Made by a program: the position numbers and the translations under genes | In this document: piece by piece, positions 9,487 to 16,508 of the stretch | How positions within the stretch are numbered: position 1 is the stretch's first letter | Layout: the number at the start of each line of letters is the position of its first letter | Assembly: GCF_001425175.1 (NCBI RefSeq) | Contig: NZ_LMDV01000003.1 | Coordinates: forward strand, 29,108-93,107 | Length of the DNA stretch: 64,000 nt | Direction: 5' to 3' | From: Nocardioides sp. Root1257 | GTDB lineage: Bacteria > Actinomycetota > Actinomycetes > Propionibacteriales > Nocardioidaceae | Notes under the pieces: model-generated | The model's input: only the letters and a program-made list of their open reading frames with translations | Told to the model about the DNA's origin: nothing | Databases searched by the model: none

Positions 9487-10664
9487 AGGCCGTGACCTGG
9501 CAGGGGAAACGCGACATCCGCGTGGGGGAGGTCCCGGACCCGACGATCGTCGACGGGACGGACGCGATCATCCGCGTGACCACGACCGGGCTTTGCGGGT
9601 CCGACCTGCACCTCTACGAGCCGCTCGCGCCGTTCATGACCCCGGGGGACATCGTCGGCCACGAGCCGATGGGCATCGTGGAGGAGGTCGGCCCCGAGGT
9701 GCGTGACCTCGCCGTCGGCGACCGTGTCGTCGTGCCCTTCAACATCAGCTGTGGCAGCTGCTGGACGTGCTCGAAGGGCCTGCACAGCCAGTGCGAGACC
9801 ACCCAGAACCGCGACCAGGGCACGGGCGCCAGCCTGCTCGGCTACAGCAGCCTCTACGGCGCCGTGCCCGGCGGGCAGGCCGAGCTGCTCCGGGTGCAGT
9901 TCGCCGACTTCCTGCCGATCAAGGTGCCCGAAGGCCCCTCGGACGACCGGTTCGTGTTCCTCTCCGACGTCCTTCCGACGGCGTGGCAGGGCCTGCGCTA
10001 CGCGGACCTCTCGACGGACGGGACGCTGCTGGTGATGGGCGCCGGACCGATCGGCGACATGGCAGCGCGGATGGCCCTGCTCGAGGGCCACCGGGTGATC
10101 GTGGTAGATCGCGTGCCCGAGCGGCTCGAGCGAGTGCGAGCCCGCGGGGCGGAGACGATCAACCTCGACGAGGTCGACGACCTTGCGGCCGAGGTGCGCG
10201 ACCGGACCTCCGGCCGCGGCGCCGACGCCGTCATCGACGCCGTGGGCATGGAGGCCCATGGCAACCCGGTGGCCGAGAAGATGATCAAGGCGGTCGGGCT
10301 GCTCCCGGACGCCGTGGCGCGACCGTTGATGACGTCGGTCGGCTTCGACCGCCTGGCGGCGCTGCACGCCGGCATCGACGCCGTACGCCGCGGCGGCACC
10401 GTCTCTCTCCTCGGCGTGTACGGCGGCGCTGCGGACCCGATGCCGCTGATGCAGATGTTCGACAAGCAGCTGCAGCTGCGGATGGGGCAGGCCAACGTGC
10501 GCGCCTGGACCGACGACCTGCTCCCGCTCGTCCTCGACGACGCCGATCCCCTCGGCACCGAGGAGTTCGTGACCCACCGGCTCCCGCTGTCTGCCGCCCC
10601 GGAGGCCTACGCGTCCTTCCGGGCCAAGAAGGACGGCATGATCAAGGTGGTTTTCACGCCCTAG
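9483..10664 (+). CDS. Zinc-dependent alcohol dehydrogenase, formaldehyde-dehydrogenase-like
   Basis: 393 residues; ATG overlaps the hemerythrin stop (ATGA). The MDR fold is clear: catalytic zinc ligands in TTGLCGSDLHLYE and GHEPMGIVEEVG, a structural zinc cluster in SCGSCWTCSKGLHSQCE, and the NAD-binding GAGPIGDMAARMALLEG with an acidic residue after strand 2 (VVDR), favouring NAD. The lengthy insert before the C-terminus resembles glutathione-independent formaldehyde dehydrogenase-like enzymes. Substrate is not determined. As last gene of the katE operon it likely removes reactive aldehydes during oxidative stress. Confidence 0.92.
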   Translation: MKAVTWQGKRDIRVGEVPDPTIVDGTDAIIRVTTTGLCGSDLHLYEPLAPFMTPGDIVGHEPMGIVEEVGPEVRDLAVGDRVVVPFNISCGSCWTCSKGLHSQCETTQNRDQGTGASLLGYSSLYGAVPGGQAELLRVQFADFLPIKVPEGPSDDRFVFLSDVLPTAWQGLRYADLSTDGTLLVMGAGPIGDMAARMALLEGHRVIVVDRVPERLERVRARGAETINLDEVDDLAAEVRDRTSGRGADAVIDAVGMEAHGNPVAEKMIKAVGLLPDAVARPLMTSVGFDRLAALHAGIDAVRRGGTVSLLGVYGGAADPMPLMQMFDKQLQLRMGQANVRAWTDDLLPLVLDDADPLGTEEFVTHRLPLSAAPEAYASFRAKKDGMIKVVFTP

Positions 10665-10761
10665 GCCAACGCCGTACGAAACGGGCACGATCGTTGCCGG
10701 GATGCCCGCGCATCGTCCGTGCGACCGCACCTGGGAGGAGGGCCGACGCGGCCAGCCGTGG

Positions 10762-10783
10762 CGACCCGCGGATCCGCGGGTCG
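10762..10783. terminator. Perfect 22-nt palindrome, possible terminator
   Basis: The arm CGACCCGCGGA is followed directly by its exact reverse complement, about 100 bases after the dehydrogenase stop. There is no T tract, so it could equally be a protein-binding palindrome. Confidence 0.3.
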
Positions 10784-10810
10784 GCTCTGCGGGTCGTAGG
10801 TTCGATCCGC

Positions 10811-10972
10811 ATGTCGACGATTCGGGAGGTTTCCGCGCGACTGCCTGGGTTTGACCAGCACGCCGCTGAACTCGTCGATGGTCTCGACACGGTCCGGAAC
10901 GACGAGGGCCGAGTGCTCAACGCAGCAGGTCTCCGCGACCTCGAGGAAGTCGCGGAGGGGCTTCAGAGGTAG
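10811..10972 (+). CDS. Possible small protein
   Basis: 53 codons starting MSTIREVSARLPGFDQHAAE. G/C predominates at third positions, moderately supporting coding, and the product would be a small acidic helical protein. There is no convincing ribosome site and no known family. It could be chance. Confidence 0.3.
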   Translation: MSTIREVSARLPGFDQHAAELVDGLDTVRNDEGRVLNAAGLRDLEEVAEGLQR

Positions 10973-11299
10973 TTCGCAACTGCCCTGACTTCTGCGCCTG
11001 CGCACCCGATCGCCATGCACGACCCTCGCCTGCGGCGGCGGTCTCCAGCTTCGACCGCGTGCCTCCCAAGCGGGGTCGCCGGGGTTGAGCGAGCACGGCA
11101 GTCGCGACGCCCGAGCTGCGTGAGTCAGGCGCCGCGACCCTTCACCTGTCGTCAGCGTTCCTCCGGGTCCGGGAGCAATCAACCGCCCGGAGAGGTGAAA
11201 ATCTCGGCGCCCCAACCACGAGGGGTCACGCCATCAAAGCGTCGCCGCCGCAGTCTGCCGTTGGCCGATACAACAGCCGAGAGTGCAGGTCGATGTCGC
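10973..11299. other. Intergenic stretch, nothing recognised
   Basis: About 330 bases between the possible small gene and the convergent VOC gene. No gene, repeat or structured RNA was recognised. Confidence 0.35.
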
Positions 11300-12046
11300 T
11301 CATCCGAGGTCCCGAAGGCGGGTCTGGGCAGGAGAGTTCCCGGTGACGCAGAACAGCAAGCCGGCCGGGTCGCGCAGGGTGTGCCAGCCGCGCCAACGAC
11401 CGATGTCCTCAGCGCCCAGGTTCCGCAGCCGGGCGACCTCCGTGTCGATATTGTCCGTGCCGTGATCGAGATGCGCCCTGACGGGGCCCTCGGTCTCGCC
11501 GAGCCGTTGGAACAGCAGCTGCAGCGGTGATCCCTCGTCGTCGTGCCACTTGCCCGCGAACCCTTGGGCAGGAGACTGAACCCACCGACCCGGCATCAGG
11601 TCGCGCCAGAACGCCACTTCCGCGTCGTGGGCAGCGCGTGGCGCGTCGATGCAGACCTGGACCATGCGGCTGCGGTGCCCGTCCGCCCAAGTGGCCGGGG
11701 ACGGTACCTCGTGATCGGTTGCTGCCAGCACGCAGAACGGCAGGCTGCCTGGCGACTCGAGGCTTTGCCACCGGTCCGACTCGTGCCGAACCTTCGCACC
11801 CAGGGCGACAGCGATCGTCGCAAGTCCAGCAGGGTCCTCGCTCTCGATGTCGACGTGGACACGAGGTGGGCCGTCGATCTTCTGCACGTGGACGTACGGC
11901 GTTCCATCAGGTGGCGTGAAGCTCGCCAGTTCCGGGTGCCCGGGCCACGGTGCACCCACAGGCCAGTCGAGTACTCGTGACCAGAACTCTGCCTGGACCG
12001 CGTGTTGGTCGGCGGGCGCGTCGATCACGGCATGGACCCAACCCAT
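11300..12046 (-). CDS. VOC-family (glyoxalase-like) protein with two tandem domains
   Basis: 248 residues, ATG at 12046. Two VOC modules are visible: residues about 1-115 (MGWVHAVIDAPADQHAVQAE, then PRVHVDIESEDP...SPGSLPFCVL) and about 125-240 (VQVCIDAPRAAHDAEVAFWR, then VRAHLDHGTDNIDTEVARL...DPAGLLFCVTGN). Both look like the actinobacterial glyoxalase-like subgroup, often annotated as glyoxalase/bleomycin resistance protein, with unknown substrate. It is divergent from the flavodoxin-like gene 78 bases away, so the two may share a promoter region. Confidence 0.85.
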   Translation of the reverse strand: MGWVHAVIDAPADQHAVQAEFWSRVLDWPVGAPWPGHPELASFTPPDGTPYVHVQKIDGPPRVHVDIESEDPAGLATIAVALGAKVRHESDRWQSLESPGSLPFCVLAATDHEVPSPATWADGHRSRMVQVCIDAPRAAHDAEVAFWRDLMPGRWVQSPAQGFAGKWHDDEGSPLQLLFQRLGETEGPVRAHLDHGTDNIDTEVARLRNLGAEDIGRWRGWHTLRDPAGLLFCVTGNSPAQTRLRDLG

Positions 12047-12124
12047 CGGCCCAGGGTACGACCGCGAGCCGCCAGCGTGGTCGGCATCGCATGGGTCGGG
12101 CAGTCGTCGGGTAACCACACCGAC

Positions 12125-12739
12125 ATGACTGACAACGACCTTCGTGCTCTGGTGCTCGTGTGCACCCTCAAGCCGAGCCCCGCCTCGTCCAGTTCCCAGC
12201 TGCTCGGCCAGCAGGTCCTCGACCAGCTCGGGCAGCACGGGGTGTCCGGTGAGGTCGTCCGCGTCGTCGACCACCGCGTGCGGTTCGGCGTCAGCACCGA
12301 CGAGGGCGACGGCGACGAGTGGCCCATGATCCGGCAGAAGATGCTCGACTCCGACATCCTCGTGATCGCGACCCCGATCTGGATGGGTCAACCGGCTTCG
12401 GTCTGCAAGATGGTCCTCGAGCGGCTCGACGCGGAGATCAGCGAGACTGACGACCAGGGCCGGATGCTGACCCAGGGCAAGGTCGCACTCGTAGCGGTGG
12501 TCGGCAACGAGGACGGCGCCCACCACACGGTCGCCGAGGTTCTGCAGGGTCTCAACGACACCGGCTTCAGCGTCGCCGCCAACGCCGGCACCTACTGGGT
12601 CGGTCAGGCCATGGGGTCGGTGGATTACAACGACCTCGACGAGACGCCGGAGAAAACCGCCTCCACCACGGCCACGACCGCCGCGAACGCGGCCCACCTA
12701 GCCCGGCTGCTGAAGAGCACGCCCTACCCGCCCGCATAG
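12125..12739 (+). CDS. Flavodoxin-like NAD(P)H-dependent oxidoreductase
   Basis: 204 residues, ATG at 12125. Flavodoxin-fold FMN reductase pattern: LVLVCTLKPSPASSSSQLLG (FMN phosphate loop), SDILVIATPIWMGQPASVCKMVLERLD (isoalloxazine-contacting loop), then VALVAVVGNEDGAHHTVAEV. The family reduces quinones, azo compounds or FMN using NAD(P)H. It stands alone between a divergent VOC gene and a convergent LLM oxidoreductase. Confidence 0.88.
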   Translation: MTDNDLRALVLVCTLKPSPASSSSQLLGQQVLDQLGQHGVSGEVVRVVDHRVRFGVSTDEGDGDEWPMIRQKMLDSDILVIATPIWMGQPASVCKMVLERLDAEISETDDQGRMLTQGKVALVAVVGNEDGAHHTVAEVLQGLNDTGFSVAANAGTYWVGQAMGSVDYNDLDETPEKTASTTATTAANAAHLARLLKSTPYPPA

Positions 12740-12824
12740 CCCTCTCGGACGCGCACGCCTGGACCCAGGAGCTGTTGCATCCGCCCGCCGGCGCGGATGC
12801 CCAGCTGACCCGCCCACCGCCGGG

Positions 12825-13775
12825 TCACCCGTGCAGGCTGGGCAGCACCTCACGGCCGTAGAACTCGATCATGTCGAGGTAGTGAGGACCCATGTTGGCG
12901 AGGTAGAGCTCGTCGTAGCCGGCGTCGGCATAGCTCTGAATCTGCCCGATGTGTTTCCCAACGTCTGTTCCGGCGACGACCGAGTCCCGTGTGGACTCCA
13001 TCGTGACCAGCTCCGTGGCCTGCTCGAAGTGCTCCGGGGTGGGGAGGATCTGCGCCAGCTCACCGGGCAGACCGGCATTGGGCCAGAGGCGGTGGGCATG
13101 CTCCCACCCCTCCACCTCGGTGGGTGCATATGCGACCTTGGCGCCGGCCTGCGCCGGCTTGCCACCGGAGGCATCCTTGAACTGGCTGACGAGGTCTGCG
13201 TCCGGTGCGGTTCCGATGTAGCCGTCACCGATACGGGCCGCCAGGTCGATGGCCTTGGGCCCGAAGCCTGACACGAATACCTCGGGAGGCGTGCCGGGCA
13301 CGTTGTAGATCCGTGCGTGGTCGACCGAGTAGTGGGTGCCGCGCCTGGTCACGAGCTCGCCGGTCCACAGCGCACGGATCAGTGCGACTGCTTCCTCGAG
13401 CATCTCAAGGCGTACGTCGATCGGGGGCCATGGTCCGCCCAGGATGCTCTCGTTGAGCGCCTCGCCGGTGCCGACCCCCAACGTGAACCGACCCTCGAGG
13501 AGCTCGGCGCAGGTGCCAGCGGCCTGCGCGACGATCGCGGGATGGACGCGGCTCGTCGGGCAGGTCACCGCAGTCGTGACGTGAAGGTCGCAGACCTGGC
13601 TGATCGCGCCGATAACGCTCCAGACCAGCGGACTGTTGCCCTGCTCGTTGTTCCACGGGTGGAAGTGGTCGCTGATCCACAGGCTCGTGAATCCGGCGTT
13701 CTCCGCGGCTGCGGCCTGGGCGACGAGCTCGGCCGGTGCGTACTCCTCGGTGGACAAGAAGTAGCCGATGCGCAT
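12825..13775 (-). CDS. LLM-class oxidoreductase, probably F420-dependent (TIGR03557-like)
   Basis: 316 residues; ATG at 13775 with AGGAGC upstream. Bacterial-luciferase-like TIM barrel: MRIGYFLSTEEYAPAELVAQ, WISDHFHPWNNEQGNSPLVW, GRFTLGVGTGEALNE and VFVSGFGPKAIDLAARIGDGY. The layout and length match the glucose-6-phosphate dehydrogenase-like F420 family called TIGR03557. F420 use is inferred from family membership, which also supports an actinobacterial host. The gene for a small basic protein lies 71 bases upstream on the same strand. Confidence 0.88.
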   Translation of the reverse strand: MRIGYFLSTEEYAPAELVAQAAAAENAGFTSLWISDHFHPWNNEQGNSPLVWSVIGAISQVCDLHVTTAVTCPTSRVHPAIVAQAAGTCAELLEGRFTLGVGTGEALNESILGGPWPPIDVRLEMLEEAVALIRALWTGELVTRRGTHYSVDHARIYNVPGTPPEVFVSGFGPKAIDLAARIGDGYIGTAPDADLVSQFKDASGGKPAQAGAKVAYAPTEVEGWEHAHRLWPNAGLPGELAQILPTPEHFEQATELVTMESTRDSVVAGTDVGKHIGQIQSYADAGYDELYLANMGPHYLDMIEFYGREVLPSLHG

Positions 13776-13846
13776 AGGTGCTCCTGACGTTCGGCGAAGA
13801 ATGGACAGCCCGGACGGTGCCGGGACGGCTGCGGGTCGGGGCGTGG

Positions 13847-14062
13847 TCAGTGGCTGGCCTTGCCGCCCTTGCGCCCGGCCTTCTTCTTCTGCGCGGTTGT
13901 GCCGCCCTGGCTGCTGTCTCCACCCTTGCCGCTCTGCTCCCCGCCGTGCTTGGAGGCGTCGGGGGAGTTGGCGATCTTGGCTGCCCTTTCCTTTGACATG
14001 CCCTTGTCTTTGAGGGCTTCGTACTGCTTCTCGTTCTTCACGTTCGCGGACTTGTTCGGCAT
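13847..14062 (-). CDS. Small basic Lys/Gly-rich protein (DUF7218-like)
   Basis: 71 residues beginning MPNKSANVKNEKQYEALKDK and ending in a Lys/Gly tail. ATG at 14062 follows GGAGGAG. The segment KNEKQYEALKDKGMSKERAA with KIANSP matches a short conserved actinobacterial family (DUF7218, from memory). No catalytic features; nucleic-acid contact through the basic tail is possible. It may be cotranscribed with the downstream LLM oxidoreductase. Confidence 0.8.
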   Translation of the reverse strand: MPNKSANVKNEKQYEALKDKGMSKERAAKIANSPDASKHGGEQSGKGGDSSQGGTTAQKKKAGRKGGKASH

Positions 14063-14334
14063 CGCTGCTCCTCCGTTCGGAAGGTGGTTTCTCGACTTCT
14101 GTCGGTACCCGGCAAGGCGCCGAGACACGCCCTGCGGCACATGCTCCAGGGGTCGTGGGTCGACATCTGGGCGTCGCCCGATGGTGTGGGCTCGACTGGA
14201 TGGCTGTTGCGACGAGCGCTCGACCCTTTCGGTGGTGCATTCAGCGACCTGCGGTGAGGGTGAAAGGAGGGGCAGCAGGGTCAATCTGTCCGGCATGGAC
14301 GGGACCTGCGCCCGCCTAGAGAGCCTCTCCGCCC

Positions 14335-14359
14335 GAATGCGCCGAGCTCCGGCGGGTAC
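14335..14359 (+). promoter_or_regulatory. Candidate SigF/SigB-type promoter of acidic-protein copy 2
   Basis: GAATG, 14 bases, GGGTAC, then 9 bases to the ATG: identical elements and spacing to the promoter of copy 1 (3288-3312), although the sequence between and around them has drifted. Confidence 0.45.
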
Positions 14360-14368
14360 CGGAAGCCC

Positions 14369-14608
14369 ATGGGAGATCAGGAGCACACCAAGCAGCCGGT
14401 GCAGGAAGAGCGTCCGCTCGACGTCGACAGCATCCCCGAGGAGGAGGAGCTCTCGATCGCTGATGCGTCGGACCGAATGGACGCCGAGCCCGACGACCAG
14501 CTCAGCCGGCCCGACCAGCCCGACTTCGACGAGGCAGAGCGCCGGCAGTACGAGGACCCGCCGGTCGACCGCCCACTCTCGGAGTCGCACCGGCCCGAGG
14601 ACCGCTGA
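14369..14608 (+). CDS. Small acidic protein, copy 2
   Basis: 79 residues, 72 identical to the product of 3322-3561; the seven changes are conservative or at Gly/Glu/Ala positions. That both copies stay open with mostly mild substitutions suggests both are functional and under selection. Function unknown; acidic, Pro-rich, probably disordered. Confidence 0.75.
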   Translation: MGDQEHTKQPVQEERPLDVDSIPEEEELSIADASDRMDAEPDDQLSRPDQPDFDEAERRQYEDPPVDRPLSESHRPEDR

Positions 14609-14680
14609 GCATCGCTGGCGGTCAGCCGGTCGTTTCGACGTTGTCTTGCGCAGGGCGGTGGTCCTGCCGCTTCTCGTTGG

Positions 14681-14899
14681 TCACGCTGTCGGGCCCTCGT
14701 CGGCGCGACCGTTCCCGCCGTCGGATGCGCCGGCGACTGAGTCCTCCGGTGAGACCTGCTCGCCCGGCTCCCCGAAGCTGGCGACCTCGGATACCTGATC
14801 TCCGTCGTCCGGGGTGGTGTCGGGCTCGTCGTCGGTAATGCGGGTGGACGGAGACTCGGCGGGGTTGGTGATGCCGCGTCGGTACCCACATGTCCTCAT
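14681..14899 (-). CDS. Possible small acidic protein
   Basis: 72 codons on the minus strand, starting MRTCGYRRG and continuing into an Asp/Glu/Ser/Pro-rich region (TDDEPDTTPDDGDQVSEVAS and onward). Third positions are strongly G/C, which is unusual for a shadow frame. A GGGTAC hexamer lies inside the first codons, so the real start could differ. No known family. It is convergent with acidic-protein copy 2. Confidence 0.4.
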   Translation of the reverse strand: MRTCGYRRGITNPAESPSTRITDDEPDTTPDDGDQVSEVASFGEPGEQVSPEDSVAGASDGGNGRADEGPTA

Positions 14900-14978
14900 G
14901 CCGAAGCGGTGTGGCATGACGCGGGAACTACGGCTCTCGTGGCACATGCGGCCGTCGCCGCCTGGGCAAAGGGTTGTT

Positions 14979-16091
14979 ATGGCCGTGCGTCAGGTGGGTG
15001 TCGAGGAGGAGCTGCTGCTCGTCGACACCAAGACGGGCCAGACACGGCCCGCGGCCCGCGACCTGATCGCGGCCTGCCGCCGAATGCGTGGGAACCTCGT
15101 CCAGGTCAAGCACGAGTTCTTCAGCTCTCAGGTGGAGGTGATCAGCAGCCCTCACGTCGAGATGGACGCGATCCGTGACGAGCTGAAGGCTGCGCGGGCG
15201 CGGCTGGCCGAGGTGGGCGCTTCGTACGGCGTCGCGCCGCTCGCGGTCGCGGGTCCAGTGCTGGCCACAGCCGCCGGGACCTCGGACGAGTTCTCGCCGG
15301 GAGACCGTTACGCAGCCATCGCGACCCACTACGGCGACGTGGCCCGTAGATCGCTGATGTGCGCTCTCCATGTGCACGTCGACGTCAGCGATGACGAGGA
15401 GGGTGTGGCGGTGATCGATCGAGTGCGACCCTGGATACCGTTGCTGATCGCGATTAGTGCGAACTCGCCGTACTGGCACGGGCGCGACAGCGGCTACGAG
15501 AGCTGGCGCTCACGCCAGTGGAACATGTGGCCGACCTCCGGTCCCGCCGAGCCATTCGGCAGCGCGACGAGGTACCACGCGATGGTGCGTGACATGGTCA
15601 GCCGCGGTGCCGCTCTCGACGCCGGCATGGTGAACCTCGATGTCAGGCTGTCGCACCGGTACCCGACGGTGGAGTTCAGGGCAGCCGACGTCTGTACCGA
15701 TCTTGGCGATGCCATGCTCGTGGCGGCGCTTGGGCGCGCACTGGTGACCCACTGCGCCGAACTGTGGCGGGCTGGGAGTCCCGCGACGGAGTGGCGGGTC
15801 GACGAGCTGCGGGCGGCGGCGTGGCGCGCGAGCAGATTCGGGCTGTGCGGCACTCTCGTGTCGCCTCTGACGGGAGATCTCACCGTTGCTGGTGAGCTGC
15901 TCCAGCAGCTGGCGGAGCTGCTCGCCGAGCCGCTGGCGTCGGCGGGCGACACCTTCCTGGTCGCGGATGGGCTCACTGCCTTGGCGGCGAGGGGCAACGG
16001 CGCGGTCCGGCAACGGCAGGCGTGGGCCACCTCCGCAGGGATGACCGGACTCGTCGCCGATCTCAGGGCGCGGACCGCAGGGACGGGATGA
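14979..16091 (+). CDS. Carboxylate-amine ligase, GCS2 family (YbdK-like)
   Basis: 370 residues from the ATG at 14979 (AAAGGG upstream); a frame extension to 14814 is not credible as coding. Glutamate-cysteine ligase type 2 pattern: VGVEEELLLVDTKTG at the N-terminus, CALHVHVDVSDDEEG, ANSPYWHGRDSGYESWRSRQ, and VEFRAADVCTDLGDA. The family makes gamma-glutamyl bonds using ATP (weak gamma-glutamylcysteine synthetase in E. coli YbdK). Its true substrate here is unknown. Monocistronic as far as can be seen. Confidence 0.9.
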   Translation: MAVRQVGVEEELLLVDTKTGQTRPAARDLIAACRRMRGNLVQVKHEFFSSQVEVISSPHVEMDAIRDELKAARARLAEVGASYGVAPLAVAGPVLATAAGTSDEFSPGDRYAAIATHYGDVARRSLMCALHVHVDVSDDEEGVAVIDRVRPWIPLLIAISANSPYWHGRDSGYESWRSRQWNMWPTSGPAEPFGSATRYHAMVRDMVSRGAALDAGMVNLDVRLSHRYPTVEFRAADVCTDLGDAMLVAALGRALVTHCAELWRAGSPATEWRVDELRAAAWRASRFGLCGTLVSPLTGDLTVAGELLQQLAELLAEPLASAGDTFLVADGLTALAARGNGAVRQRQAWATSAGMTGLVADLRARTAGTG

Positions 16092-16508
16092 TCTGTGGGT
16101 CTAGTGCTCCTTACAGCTTCTCGTTCCTCGCGTTGGCGGACTCAGTCCGCATGATGGCTCTTTCGTTCGCACCGAAGCCGAAACTCGGCCGAGGGTCCGC
16201 CGAGGGTGAGGTCTCGTGCCAGACGCCCGGCCAAGCGCTCTGTCGTCCACGCGGCGTGTGCAGGCTGGGGCGTACGGCTACGAGCCGGGAAGGCCGACGA
16301 TCCTCGCCGGGCGCCTAGGGCCCCAGGCCTGGGGGTCTTCGCAGATGCGCTCCCCCCCGCGGTAGCCGGTACCGCGCAGTGACCCGGTCTGCGCGGACGA
16401 CCACGGTTGCGGGAGGGGTCGGCCGTTCAATAGGAGCGCCGCCCGGACGGGCCACCAAAGTCGAAGACGTGAAGGCCGTGGTCGGCCGGTCTCTGGGACA
16501 CGTCTGCC
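16092..16508. other. Intergenic region with a short GC palindrome
   Basis: About 420 bases without a recognised gene. CCCCAGGCCTGGGG at 16321-16334 is a perfect palindrome that could form part of a terminator. Some of the 3' part may be leader or N-terminal coding sequence of the phosphatase gene, whose start is uncertain. Confidence 0.35.

Larger units (their letters stand above)
14335..14702 (+). repeat. Long direct repeat, copy 2 (partner at 3288-3655)
   Basis: Second copy of the promoter, the 79-codon gene and the downstream segment, same orientation as the first. After the stop both copies share a GCTGGCGGTCAGC stretch (last base before divergence aside) and further matches for about 90 bases. 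Confidence 0.75.
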
